The notes under the pieces were generated by a model, which was not told where the DNA came from, made no database searches, and saw only the letters and a program-made list of their open reading frames with translations. Made by a program: the position numbers and the translations under genes. Shown in pieces: positions 17,972 to 29,484 of a stretch of 59,137 nt of DNA. The stretch is from Lysobacter antibioticus (GTDB lineage: Bacteria; Pseudomonadota; Gammaproteobacteria; Xanthomonadales; Xanthomonadaceae): positions 1 to 59,137 of the forward strand of contig NZ_JMTZ01000016.1 in NCBI RefSeq assembly GCF_000731095.1, written 5' to 3'. Within the stretch, counting starts at the first letter, position 1; each line of letters begins with the position of its first letter.

Positions 17972-20056
17972 TTAGCGGCCGTTACCGGCTGAGCCTGCGG
18001 CGGTAGCGGCCGCCGCTTTGTCGCGATAGCGCTCGAACCACTCCAGGGTGTTGAGCACCTGCGCCAAGGTCTCGCTCGGGCGCGCACCGATGCCGTGCGA
18101 TGCCCCGGGGATGCGGATCATCGCGCTGTCGACGCGACGCAGCTTCAGCGCCGTGTAGTACTGCTCGGTCTCGGAGATCGGCGTGCGGTAGTCGTTCTCG
18201 CCGGTGATCAGCATGGTCGGGGTGACGACCTTGCCGACGTGGGCCAGCGGCGACAGCTTCCAATACAACTCCTGCGCCTCCCACGGCCCGCTCGGGAACC
18301 AGTGCTGGGTGACGTAAGACGGCCCGTCCGAGGTCAGGGCGAAGCTGGTCCAGTTGATCACCGGCTTGGCGACCACGGCGGCGCGGAAACGGTCGGTGTG
18401 GCCGACGATCCACGCGGTCAGCACGCCGCCGCCGGAACCGCCGGTCACGAACAGCTGCTGCGGGTCGACATAGCCCTTAGCGATGGCCGCGTCGACCGCG
18501 CTCATCAGGTCGTCGTAGTCGTGGCTCGGATAATTCTGGTGGATGTGGTCGGCGAAGGCCTGGCCGTAGCTGGTGCTGCCGCGCGGATTGACGTACAGCA
18601 CGACGTAGCCGGCGGCGGCATACAGTTGGGTTTCGACGGCGAAGCGCGGGCCGTAGTTCTGATAGGGGCCGCCATGGATCTCCAGCAGCAGCGGATAGCG
18701 CTTGCCCGGCTGGAACTGCGGCGGCTTGACGATCCAGCCCTGCACCGCGAGCCCGTCGGCCGAAGACTTCGTCCACAAGGTCTCGACTTCGCCCAGACGC
18801 TTGCGCGCCAGCGAGTCGGCGTTGAGCTCGGTCAGCACGCGTGGCTTGGCGCCGCGTTCGACCACCGCCACGTCGGCCATGCGCGCGGCGGTGCCGTGGG
18901 TGTAGGCGACGCGGCCGGCGGCGACCGAGAAACTGCCGCCGGGATAGGGCCGGCCGACCGCCGTGCCGCTGACGTCGCCGGTCACCGGTTCGACCTTGCC
19001 GCCGCTCGCGGCGATCCAACCCAGGTGGCTGACGCCGTCGCGGTCGTAACCGAAGTAAAGCCCGCGGCCGTTGCGGTCCCATTGCGGGCTTTCGATGTCG
19101 TAGTCGAAGCCCTCGGTCAAAGCGCGCGAAACGCCGCTGTCGAGATCGAGCACATACAGATGCGCGATCTGATAACTGCGCTTGCGGTCGTCGTAGCCGA
19201 GGTAGGCGATCTTGCGCCCGTCCGGCGACAACACCGGCGCGCGGTCGGGGCCCTTGCGGTCGGTCAGCGCGACCGCGGCGCCGGTGGCGACGTCGACGCG
19301 GTAGATCTCGCTCTCGATCGGGTGGTACTCGTAATCGTCGCGGTGATTGGACTCGACGAACAGCGAGCGGCCGTCGTGGCTCCAGGCCAGGGTCGAACCG
19401 TGCTGGAAATCGCCCTGGGTGACCTGGCGCGGCGTGCCGCCGTCGGCCGGCATCACGAACACGTGTTCGTAGCCGGGCTTGAGGTAACCGGCGCCGTCGG
19501 CGCGGTAGTTCATCTTGTCGATGAGCTTGACGTCCTCGGCCCACTCCGCGCCCTTGGGCTTGGCCGGCAACTTCGCCAGCGGCGTAGTGTCGGCGGCGAC
19601 GTGCATGGTGAAGGCCAGCCAGCGCCCGTCCGGCGACCAGGTCAAACCGCTCGGGCCTTCGCTCAGGCGGCTGATCGGCGATTGCTGGCCGCTGTCCATC
19701 CAGCGCACCCAGACCTGGGTCGAACCGTCGCGATCGGACACCCAGGCGATGCGATCGCCCGACGGCGACCACACCGCGGCGCCGTCGCTGGCCGCGCCGC
19801 TGGTCAGCGGCCGCTGCTGGCCGCTGCCGGCATCGACCAGCCACAGATTGCTGCGGCGGCGGTCCTTCATCCGGTCGAAGAACTTGCGCTGATAGACGAT
19901 GCGGCGCCCGTCCGGCGACAGCGCGGGTTGATCGGCCCACTCCAGATCGAACAGATCGGTCGGTTGCAGATTGCGCGGGTCAGCGTGCAGGTCGGCGGCG
20001 GTAGCCGGCAGCGCGCCGACGGCAAGCGCGGCGGCAAGGACGAAACGCAAGGACAT
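17972..20056 (-). CDS. Secreted S9 family peptidase (acylaminoacyl-peptidase type)
   Basis: A 694-aa protein with a signal peptide (residues 1-21, ending A-T-A-A), a beta-propeller of WD40-like/TolB-type blades (about 40-400, repeated S-P-D-G-R), and a catalytic alpha/beta-hydrolase domain (about 430-680). The triad is S541 in GGSGGG, D622 in G-E-N-D-Y-R, and H654 in G-A-S-H-G. The E-T-E-Q-Y-Y segment after the Asp is common in acylaminoacyl-peptidase-like members. It probably processes peptides in the periplasm or outside the cell. An AAGGGG ribosome-binding site precedes the ATG at 20056. It is divergent from a small lipoprotein gene. Confidence 0.92.
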   Translation of the reverse strand: MSLRFVLAAALAVGALPATAADLHADPRNLQPTDLFDLEWADQPALSPDGRRIVYQRKFFDRMKDRRRSNLWLVDAGSGQQRPLTSGAASDGAAVWSPSGDRIAWVSDRDGSTQVWVRWMDSGQQSPISRLSEGPSGLTWSPDGRWLAFTMHVAADTTPLAKLPAKPKGAEWAEDVKLIDKMNYRADGAGYLKPGYEHVFVMPADGGTPRQVTQGDFQHGSTLAWSHDGRSLFVESNHRDDYEYHPIESEIYRVDVATGAAVALTDRKGPDRAPVLSPDGRKIAYLGYDDRKRSYQIAHLYVLDLDSGVSRALTEGFDYDIESPQWDRNGRGLYFGYDRDGVSHLGWIAASGGKVEPVTGDVSGTAVGRPYPGGSFSVAAGRVAYTHGTAARMADVAVVERGAKPRVLTELNADSLARKRLGEVETLWTKSSADGLAVQGWIVKPPQFQPGKRYPLLLEIHGGPYQNYGPRFAVETQLYAAAGYVVLYVNPRGSTSYGQAFADHIHQNYPSHDYDDLMSAVDAAIAKGYVDPQQLFVTGGSGGGVLTAWIVGHTDRFRAAVVAKPVINWTSFALTSDGPSYVTQHWFPSGPWEAQELYWKLSPLAHVGKVVTPTMLITGENDYRTPISETEQYYTALKLRRVDSAMIRIPGASHGIGARPSETLAQVLNTLEWFERYRDKAAAATAAGSAGNGR

Positions 20057-20241
20057 CGGCGGGCCCCTTTCGATAGACGAATGAACCGCAGCCTAGGCCG
20101 GCATCGCGGCCGCCTCCCAGTGTCGTTGGTCGTGTCCGCCGGGCTCTGCGTCGCAAGACCAACGGCAGGCGAGGAATCGGCGGCGAGCTGCTAGGGTGAG
20201 CGCCGTGTCCACAGGGGTGGCGACACTCAGGGAAGATGTCG

Positions 20242-20838
20242 ATGGCTCGCGAATCCGCGCTGCGTTCGTTGTTGTCCCGTTGGTGCTCATATCGTTGGTG
20301 GCTGGCCGGCGCCTGCGCCGTCGCGTTGTGCGCCTGCGGCGAACCCGCCGCCGACGTCTCGCGACCACTCAGCTACGACCGCCTCGGCGTGCACATGAGC
20401 ATCCCCGGCAACTGGAGCATGGCCGAGGACAAGCGCGTCGACGCCGTCCACTACATGATCGTGGAGAGCCCGGGCGCGGCGATGTTCGTCGCCATCGTGC
20501 AGGCCGACACGACCGCGGAACTGGAAGACTTCGCCCGCGACTTCTCCGCCGAGGCCGACAAGGCGACACCGCCGGTAATGAATGGACACAGCCGCTTCGA
20601 CCGCTCTGCCTTCGCCGAGGGCACGATCCGCGAGCACTACACGCTGAGCCTGGGCGGGGTTAAAGTTCCGCACCGGCGCGAGTACCGCAAGATCACCGGC
20701 GCCCACCGCACCGCGTTCCTGATCACCCAGAGCGCCGACGAAGACCTGCCGCAGACCCAGCCCGGTTTCGACCTGCTGCTGAAATCGTTCAAGCTCGCCG
20801 ACGCGCCACGCGCGGCCCCAGGCGACGCCACGCGCTGA
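20242..20838 (+). CDS. Putative lipoprotein of unknown function (198 aa)
   Basis: The N-terminus has basic residues, a hydrophobic stretch and a cysteine that could be lipidated (A-L-C-A-C-G, Cys32), so it is probably an envelope lipoprotein. The mature part starts with S-Y-D-R-L-G-V-H-M-S-I-P-G-N-W and ends with a F-D-L-L-L-K-S-F-K strand, a pattern seen in PsbP/DUF1795-like folds, which is a weak resemblance. I chose the ATG at 20242 because AGGGAAG lies 6 bases before it; an ATG two codons earlier is too close to that site. No neighbour suggests a function. Confidence 0.75.
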   Translation: MARESALRSLLSRWCSYRWWLAGACAVALCACGEPAADVSRPLSYDRLGVHMSIPGNWSMAEDKRVDAVHYMIVESPGAAMFVAIVQADTTAELEDFARDFSAEADKATPPVMNGHSRFDRSAFAEGTIREHYTLSLGGVKVPHRREYRKITGAHRTAFLITQSADEDLPQTQPGFDLLLKSFKLADAPRAAPGDATR

Positions 20839-20900
20839 AGCAGCGCGAGGCTAAGCGGAACCAGGCCGACGATCGCCGACCGGATGCCGTCGCGAGAGCA

Positions 20901-20932
20901 CTCCCCCTGCCCCCCTCTTCAAAGGGGGAACG
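20901..20932. repeat. CCCCCTTT/AAAGGGGG repeat copy
   Basis: CTCCCCCTGCCCCCC followed by TCTTCAAAGGGGGAACG, one unit of the family described at 17753-17899. It lies between two convergent genes. Confidence 0.75.
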
Positions 20933-20950
20933 AAGCTGCGGAGGTTTCGC

Positions 20951-21370
20951 TCAGCGGCTGGACGCTCGCTTCGCCAGCGCGCGCGCGCCGTCGACGATAC
21001 CGCGGACGACGAACAGCATCACCGCCGGGATCAGGCAATGCAGGCCGACCCAGCCGTAGTTGAACAGCAGATTCATCCACAGGCCGGAATGGGCGTGATC
21101 GTTCGAGTAGACGATCAAGACCGGTAGCGGCGCCAGAAAGACGCACTTCGCCAGCGCCGCCGCGACCGACTTCAGACGCTCCGGCATCAGAGCCGCAGGC
21201 GCCAGACACAGTAGGCCGATGAAATCCGACACGCCCAGCCAAGTAGGCAGGAACTGCGCCCAGTCCGGTCGGATCGAGACCTTGGAGAACAGATAGATGT
21301 CGCGGAATACGAACACCGCGATCGACAGCGCCGACAGGCTCAGCAGAAATCCGACCGTGTTTCTTTTCAT
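20951..21370 (-). CDS. Small integral membrane protein (139 aa), unknown function
   Basis: Four predicted membrane helices (about residues 6-24, 38-58, 68-90 and 100-125) with short loops and a basic C-terminus. I do not recognise a family. The start at 21370 is chosen because GGAG lies 6 bases upstream of ATG AAA AGA; the open frame extends much further upstream, but that part is repeat DNA and lacks hydrophobic or conserved character. Both flanks hold palindromic repeats. Confidence 0.7.
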   Translation of the reverse strand: MKRNTVGFLLSLSALSIAVFVFRDIYLFSKVSIRPDWAQFLPTWLGVSDFIGLLCLAPAALMPERLKSVAAALAKCVFLAPLPVLIVYSNDHAHSGLWMNLLFNYGWVGLHCLIPAVMLFVVRGIVDGARALAKRASSR

Positions 21371-21491
21371 CGTGCACTCCATTGCTTGAGCGGTTGCTCG
21401 GTGGGACGGCGGTTTTGAACCGTCATCCCCGCATCCGAACTGTACGCCCTGGCCGGGGCGCAAAGACTTCGGAGTCATTCGGCGGAAAACC

Positions 21492-21583
21492 CTGGATCCC
21501 CGCCTTCGCGGGGATGACGATCTGAAGGAATCGCGGCGATCTTGCCTGCCGTCATCCCCGCGAAGGCGGGGATCCAGAGACTT
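21492..21583. repeat. Inverted pair of GTCATCCCCGC palindromic repeats
   Basis: CTGGATCCCCGCCTTCGCGG continuing to GATGACG (21492-21519) faces GTCATCCCCGCGAAGGCGGG continuing to GATCCAGAG (21551-21579). Each unit is itself a hairpin, and the two units are reverse complements, so a larger stem is possible. A partial copy (GTCATCCCCGC) is at 21422. The same pair occurs at 39474-39557. The region 21371-21711 otherwise holds no gene. Confidence 0.85.
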
Positions 21584-21711
21584 CAGAGTAATGCCTCGGT
21601 GAAGCCGTGGGTATTCGGCTGCGCCGAAACGAAGACTCCGGGCCGGCAACTCATCGTGGGGGATGCGGCCTGAGAGAGTCTCGCTTCTTTATTGGCGCGT
21701 CGAACGTTTAG

Positions 21712-23892
21712 CTAGAGTGGCTGCAGGTTCGCATAGGCCAACACCAGCCACTTGCTGCCGGCGTCGTCGAAGTTGACCTGCACCCGCGCATGCGTGCCGG
21801 TGCCTTCGTAGTCGGTCACTGTGCCGGTGCCGAAGTTGGCATGGCGCACCTGCGAGCCGAGCTTGACCGGCGGCGCCTCGATCGCGGCATGGCCGTAGTC
21901 GGCACGGCGCGGGCCGGCGCCGTACACCGGACGCGACACCTGCACCTTCGGCCGCACTTCGTTGAGCAGGGCCGGCGGAATCTCGCGCAGGAAGCGCGAG
22001 GGCACCCCGAACATGTCCATGCCGTGGATACGCCGGGTCTCGGCATAGCTGAGCACCAGCTTCTCGCGTGCACGGGTGATGCCGACATAGGCCAGGCGGC
22101 GCTCTTCCTCCAAGCGGCCGGACTCCTCGGTCGAACGCCCGCTCGGGAACAGGCCTTCTTCCAGGCCGCCGAGGAACACCAACGGAAACTCAAGGCCCTT
22201 GGCGCTGTGCAGGGTCATCAACTGCACGCCGTCCTCGCCGGCCTGGGCCTGGCCTTCGCCGGCCTCGAGCGCGGCGTAGCTGAGGAAAGCGATCAGCTCC
22301 GGCATCGCCGCGGCTTCGTCTTCGTCGGTGCGGGTGAAGCGCGAGGCCACCGAGACCAGTTCGTCGAGGTTGTCGGTGCGCGAATCGAGCTGGCCGCGCG
22401 ATTCGTTGGCGTAGTGCTCGCGCAGACCCGAACGCTGCAGGATGTGATCGATCTTCTCCGGCAGCGGCATCTCGACCACATTGCTTTCGAGCGTGTCGAT
22501 CAACAGCGCGAACCCGGCCAGGGCGTTGCGGGCGCGCGCGGCGAGCCCGTTCTCCTGCGAGATTCGCCGCGCCGCCTCCCACAGCGAGACCGCATCGGCG
22601 CGGGCGCGCTTGCGCACCTCGTCGAGGGTGCGCTCGCCGATGCCGCGGGTCGGCGTGTTGACCGCGCGCTCGAACGCCGCGTCGTCGGCGCGGTTGGCGA
22701 TCATGCGCAGATAAGCCAGGGTGTCCTTGATTTCGGCGCGCTCGAAGAAGCGCTGGCCGCCGTAGACCCGGTACGGCACTTGTTCGGACAGCAGGGCTTC
22801 TTCGTAGGCACGCGATTGCGCGTTGCTGCGGTAGAGCACGGCGACGTCGCCGTAGCTGCCGCCGTCGCGCACCCACTGGCGCAGGCGCTCGACCACGAAA
22901 CGCGCCTCGTCCATCTCGTTGTAGGCCGCGTACAGGTCGATCGCTTCGCCGTGGCCGGTATCGGTCCACAGCTTTTTGCCGAGGCGGTCGGGGTTGTGGG
23001 CGATGACCGCGTTGGCGGCGTCGAGGATGTTGGCGCTGGAGCGGTAGTTCTGCTCCAGGCGGATGGTGCTGGCGCCGGGGAAATCGCGCAGGAAGCGCTG
23101 CACGTTCTCGACCTTGGCGCCGCGCCAGCCGTAGATGGCCTGGTCGTCGTCGCCGACCACGAACACGCGGCCGGAGTCGCCGGCGAGCACGCGCACGAAG
23201 GCGTACTGGATCGCGTTGGTGTCCTGGAACTCGTCGACCAGGATCTCGCGGAAACGGTTGCGGTAATGCGCGAGCAGCGCGGCGTTGTCGCGCAGCAGTT
23301 CGTGCGCGCGCAGGAGCAGTTCGGCGAAGTCGACCAGGCCCGCGCGTTCGCAGCGCTCCTGGTAGGCCTCGTAGCAGCGCAGCATCACGTCGGCCCACTC
23401 GTCGCCGGCCGGCTGGATGTTGCGCGGCCGCCGGCCTTCGTCCTTCTGGGCGTTGATCCACCACACGATCTGGCGCGGCGGGAAGCGGGTCTCGTCGAGC
23501 TCCAGCGCCTGCACCACGCGCTTGACCAGACGCAGTTGGTCGTCGCTGTCGAGCACCTGGAAGCCTTCCGGCAGTTTGGCCTCCTGCCAGTGCAGGCGCA
23601 GCAGGCGGTGGGCCAGGCCGTGGAAGGTGCCGATCCACATGCCGCGCGCGCCGTGGCGCAACTGCGCATCGACGCGGCCGCGCATTTCGCCGGCGGCCTT
23701 ATTGGTGAAGGTCACCGCGAGGATGCCGTGGGTCGGCACGCCGAAGACTTCGTTGATCCAGGCGATGCGGTGGGTCAGCACGCGGGTCTTGCCGCTGCCG
23801 GCGCCGGCGAGCACGAGGTAATGACCGGGAGGTGCCGAAACGGCTTCGCGCTGGGCGGGATTGAGTGCGTCGAGCAAATGCGATACGTCCAT
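21712..23892 (-). CDS. uvrD: DNA helicase II (UvrD)
   Basis: A 726-aa superfamily 1 helicase. Walker A is G-A-G-S-G-K-T at about residues 29-35, Walker B is V-D-E-F-Q-D-T, motif III is G-D-D-D-Q-A-I-Y-G-W-R-G, motif IV is Q-N-Y-R-S, and motifs V-VI are T-L-H-S-A-K-G-L-E-F and V-G-I-T-R-A. The C-terminal tail has a Tudor-like V-R-H-A-N-F-G-T-G-T-V segment typical of UvrD/PcrA, which binds RNA polymerase in known cases. It unwinds DNA in nucleotide-excision and mismatch repair. The ATG at 23892 begins the family N-terminus M-D-V-S-H-L-L. A TACAAT hexamer 7 bases upstream suggests leaderless transcription. Rep is less likely because of the C-terminal motif. Confidence 0.93.
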   Translation of the reverse strand: MDVSHLLDALNPAQREAVSAPPGHYLVLAGAGSGKTRVLTHRIAWINEVFGVPTHGILAVTFTNKAAGEMRGRVDAQLRHGARGMWIGTFHGLAHRLLRLHWQEAKLPEGFQVLDSDDQLRLVKRVVQALELDETRFPPRQIVWWINAQKDEGRRPRNIQPAGDEWADVMLRCYEAYQERCERAGLVDFAELLLRAHELLRDNAALLAHYRNRFREILVDEFQDTNAIQYAFVRVLAGDSGRVFVVGDDDQAIYGWRGAKVENVQRFLRDFPGASTIRLEQNYRSSANILDAANAVIAHNPDRLGKKLWTDTGHGEAIDLYAAYNEMDEARFVVERLRQWVRDGGSYGDVAVLYRSNAQSRAYEEALLSEQVPYRVYGGQRFFERAEIKDTLAYLRMIANRADDAAFERAVNTPTRGIGERTLDEVRKRARADAVSLWEAARRISQENGLAARARNALAGFALLIDTLESNVVEMPLPEKIDHILQRSGLREHYANESRGQLDSRTDNLDELVSVASRFTRTDEDEAAAMPELIAFLSYAALEAGEGQAQAGEDGVQLMTLHSAKGLEFPLVFLGGLEEGLFPSGRSTEESGRLEEERRLAYVGITRAREKLVLSYAETRRIHGMDMFGVPSRFLREIPPALLNEVRPKVQVSRPVYGAGPRRADYGHAAIEAPPVKLGSQVRHANFGTGTVTDYEGTGTHARVQVNFDDAGSKWLVLAYANLQPL

Positions 23893-23899
23893 GCCGGCT

Positions 23900-23905
23900 A
23901 TTGTA
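23900..23905 (-). promoter_or_regulatory. -10-like TACAAT immediately before uvrD start
   Basis: TACAAT on the minus strand is followed by AGCCGGC and then the uvrD ATG at 23892. The 7-base gap matches the polA arrangement and no ribosome-binding site is present. The divergent peptidase-like gene starts at 23948, so both promoters share about 55 bp. Confidence 0.45.
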
Positions 23906-23947
23906 GCTGCGATGGATTCGGGAACCTTCGCAGCGCATCGCGTTCCA

Positions 23948-24964
23948 ATGCAGGCCATGGCCGCCCACCTGCCGTCGTTGCCGACCCTGCTCGTCTGCGC
24001 CCTGCTCGCTTGCGGGACGGGCGCGGCGCCGGCCGTTGCTCAAGACGTTGCTCAAGACAATGAACGGGTGATCCGCGTCGGCGATGCGCGCCTGCGGGTG
24101 ATCGTCGAGGGCGTGGCCGACCGCGAGCGCGTCGACGAGCTTCAGCGCTGGATCGCCGAATGCGCCGACGCCGCCCTGACCGCCTACGGCCGCCTGCCGC
24201 TGCGAGAGGCCAAAGTGCTGATCCGGCAAAGTCGCGGCACGGGTCGAGGCAGCCCCGGCCAGAGCGGCCGCCGAGGCGATCCCAGCCCGGTGCCCTGGGG
24301 CCAGACCCGGCGCGACGACGGCGTCTCGGTGCTGCTGTACGTGCGCCCGGACGCCGGCATCGACGAGCTGCGCGACGACTGGACCGCCGTGCACGAGCTC
24401 TCGCACCTGTTCCATCCTTATCTCGGCGAAGACGGCCGCTGGCTCGCCGAGGGCTTGGCGAGCTATTACCAGAACGTGTTGCGCGCCCGCGCCGGCCAGC
24501 TCGACGGCGACGAAGCCTGGCGCCGGCTCGATGCCGGCTTCGCGCGCGGCCGCAACAGCGGTGCCGGCATGCCGCTGGGCGAGATCGGCTGGAGCCGCGC
24601 CAGCACCATGCGCATCTATTGGGGCGGGGCGATGTTCTGGCTCGAAGCCGACCTGGCGCTGCGGCGCGAACGCCGCCTCGACCTGGATACGGTGCTGTCG
24701 CGCTATTCGCGCTGTTGCCTGGGCAGCAACAGCGAGGCCACGCCGGAAGAATTCGTCGCCGAACTCGACCGGCTCGGCGGCGGCAAAGTGTTCACGGCGC
24801 AGTTCCGCCGTTATGCGGCGATGCGCGAGTTCCCACCGACACAGAACGCGTATCGCGCGCTCGGGCTGGACAAACAGGACGGCCGCCTGCGTTTTTCCGA
24901 TCGCGCCGACGCGGTGCGGCTGCGGCGCGCGATCATGCAACCGCGAGCGGCCGCCGCGCGCTGA
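23948..24964 (+). CDS. Exported peptidase MA-like (gluzincin) protein
   Basis: A 338-aa protein with a signal peptide (about residues 1-28, ending A-V-A-Q) and a zinc-binding H-E-L-S-H motif at 149-153, followed by E168 in W-L-A-E-G-L-A-S-Y-Y. This is the HExxH plus downstream Glu arrangement of gluzincin metallopeptidases of the MA clan. A protease role in the periplasm is likely but the substrate is unknown. ATGs at 23948 and 23957 are both possible; upstream codons overlap uvrD and are not a signal peptide. It is divergent from uvrD. Confidence 0.75.
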   Translation: MQAMAAHLPSLPTLLVCALLACGTGAAPAVAQDVAQDNERVIRVGDARLRVIVEGVADRERVDELQRWIAECADAALTAYGRLPLREAKVLIRQSRGTGRGSPGQSGRRGDPSPVPWGQTRRDDGVSVLLYVRPDAGIDELRDDWTAVHELSHLFHPYLGEDGRWLAEGLASYYQNVLRARAGQLDGDEAWRRLDAGFARGRNSGAGMPLGEIGWSRASTMRIYWGGAMFWLEADLALRRERRLDLDTVLSRYSRCCLGSNSEATPEEFVAELDRLGGGKVFTAQFRRYAAMREFPPTQNAYRALGLDKQDGRLRFSDRADAVRLRRAIMQPRAAAAR

Positions 24965-24989
24965 GCGGGCGGCCGCGTCGTCGCCGGGC

Positions 24990-25634
24990 TCAGTGCGCGG
25001 ACTTGCCCGGCTTCTGCACCGTGGTGCTCATGAGCTTGTCGGTCCAGGCGATGCCGATCGCCGAGACGATGAACAGGAAGTGGATCAGCGCCTGCCACAT
25101 CACGCCTTCGGAGGTCAGGTCCGAGCAACGCGCGGTCGCGTTGGCCACGCCGTTGGCGGTCGCGAGCGCGGCGGCCTGCGCGGCTGCGAAGGCTTCGGGC
25201 GTGCCGCACAAGGGCAGGCCGAGGCTGCCGGCACCGATGAAGGTCTTGAGCAGATGGATCGAGGAGATGCCGATGATCGCCATCGCCAACTTGACCTTGA
25301 GCACGCTCGCATTGACGTGGCTCAGCCATTCCGGTTGGTCGGGATGCCCTTCCAGGCGCAGGCGCGATACGAAGGTCTCGTAGCCGCCGACGATCACCAT
25401 CACCAGCAGGTTGGAGATCATCACCACGTCGATCAGGCCTAGCACGATCAGCATGATCCCCTGCTCGGTCAGCGTCGCCGCGTCGTGGACCAGGTGGATC
25501 AGTTCCTTGACGAACTGGAAGACGTACACGCCCTGGGCGACGATCAGGCCCAGATAGAGCGGCAGCTGCAGCCAGCGCGAGCTGAAGATCAGCGCCGGCA
25601 GGGGATTGAGGCGGTTGCTCTTTGGATCGGTCAT
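24990..25634 (-). CDS. YqhA family inner-membrane protein
   Basis: A 214-aa protein with four membrane helices. The S-R-W-L-Q-L-P-L-Y-L-G-L segment (about 19-30), the E-L-I-H-L stretch, and L-V-M-V-I-V-G-G-Y-E-T-F-V-S-R-L are typical of the YqhA/UPF0114 family, whose function is unknown. The usual family length is about 165-200 aa; this one has an Ala-rich insertion with two cysteines between helices 3 and 4 (about residues 140-170). The ATG at 25634 begins M-T-D-P-K-S-N; the open frame upstream is not conserved. It converges with the peptidase MA-like gene, leaving only 25 bp between stops. Confidence 0.85.
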   Translation of the reverse strand: MTDPKSNRLNPLPALIFSSRWLQLPLYLGLIVAQGVYVFQFVKELIHLVHDAATLTEQGIMLIVLGLIDVVMISNLLVMVIVGGYETFVSRLRLEGHPDQPEWLSHVNASVLKVKLAMAIIGISSIHLLKTFIGAGSLGLPLCGTPEAFAAAQAAALATANGVANATARCSDLTSEGVMWQALIHFLFIVSAIGIAWTDKLMSTTVQKPGKSAH

Positions 25635-25840
25635 GCGAAGCCCGTAACTGATGCGATATAGGGGGCCAAGAGTAGCCGGGCGCGGATGACGCCGCCACGT
25701 CGGGCCGGCCCGAGGGTTCAGCTGCAGTGGGCGCAGGCCTTGCCGCGACTGGGCGCGGCCGGCACACGCCATTCCATCGGCAAGGCCGCCGCGGCCGCGG
25801 GGCCACGCTTACACTGCGGCCTTTCGACGCGGAGTTGCCG

Positions 25841-28859
<3,019 letters not shown>

Positions 28860-28892
28860 GCGCACTGACGCCCACCGAATGGATGCCCTGCC

Positions 28893-29309
28893 ATGAATGC
28901 CTCCCGCCCCGCCGCGCCCTACCGCAAGCCCTGGGTACAGCGTCACTGGATCCTGACCCTGCTGCTGGCCTTGGGCGTGTTGTTCACGCTGAGCGTGGCG
29001 ATCGGCGCATGGATGACGTATTCGGTCATGGATTCGATGAGATACACGCCGCCCTTCATGGAGGCGATGGAGCGGGCCCGTGCGAATCCCGAGGTGAAAG
29101 CCGCGCTCGGCGAACCGCTCGAGGACAGGTTCGTGCTCGGCGCGGTCGAGCCGAAGGATCAGGGCGTGGCCAAGCTGTTCATCTTCGTGCAAGGCCCGAA
29201 GGGCAAGGGCGACGTTCAGATCGAAGCCGTCAACGAGCAGGGCGCCTGGCGCTATGAAGTGATGCGCGTGAACCTCGACGCGAACAAGACCTCGATCGAT
29301 CTGCTGTGA
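28893..29309 (+). CDS. Coa1/Tim21-like membrane protein
   Basis: A 138-aa protein with one N-terminal membrane helix (about residues 21-44) and a periplasmic or cytosolic domain. That domain contains N-P-E-V-K-A-A-L-G-E-P-L and later G-K-G-D-V-Q-I-E-A-V-N-E-Q-G-A-W, the pattern of the cytochrome oxidase assembly protein Coa1 family in bacteria. An oxidase-assembly role is inferred from the family name only; no oxidase genes are adjacent. It lies 33 bp after the DPP-IV gene and may be co-transcribed. A long hairpin follows. Confidence 0.75.
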   Translation: MNASRPAAPYRKPWVQRHWILTLLLALGVLFTLSVAIGAWMTYSVMDSMRYTPPFMEAMERARANPEVKAALGEPLEDRFVLGAVEPKDQGVAKLFIFVQGPKGKGDVQIEAVNEQGAWRYEVMRVNLDANKTSIDLL

Positions 29310-29317
29310 CCGCCGTG

Positions 29318-29353
29318 TCGAAGTGCCGCCGCCATCGGGCGGCGGCGCTTCGA
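29318..29353 (+). terminator. 16-bp hairpin after the Coa1-like gene
   Basis: Arms TCGAAGTGCCGCCGCC (29318-29333) and GGCGGCGGCGCTTCGA (29338-29353) pair along their full length with one G-U wobble and a 4-nt loop. No T-tract follows. It starts 8 bp after the stop codon, so a termination or 3'-end protection role is likely. Confidence 0.6.
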
Positions 29354-29484
29354 TGCCGAGCCCCTCGCAAGGCGCTGCATTCGAGATGCCTCATTCAAGG
29401 CATTCGCGCGCCGCATGACCTTCGGCGCTTGGCCGCGGGGGCCGTCGCGCCGATGCTGGCCGCTTCAACCCAGTGAGCCACCTC

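Noticed and set aside
21371-21649. N-terminal extension of the small membrane protein to 232 aa
   Set aside because: The extra part translates palindromic repeats; GGAG before the ATG at 21370 decides the start.
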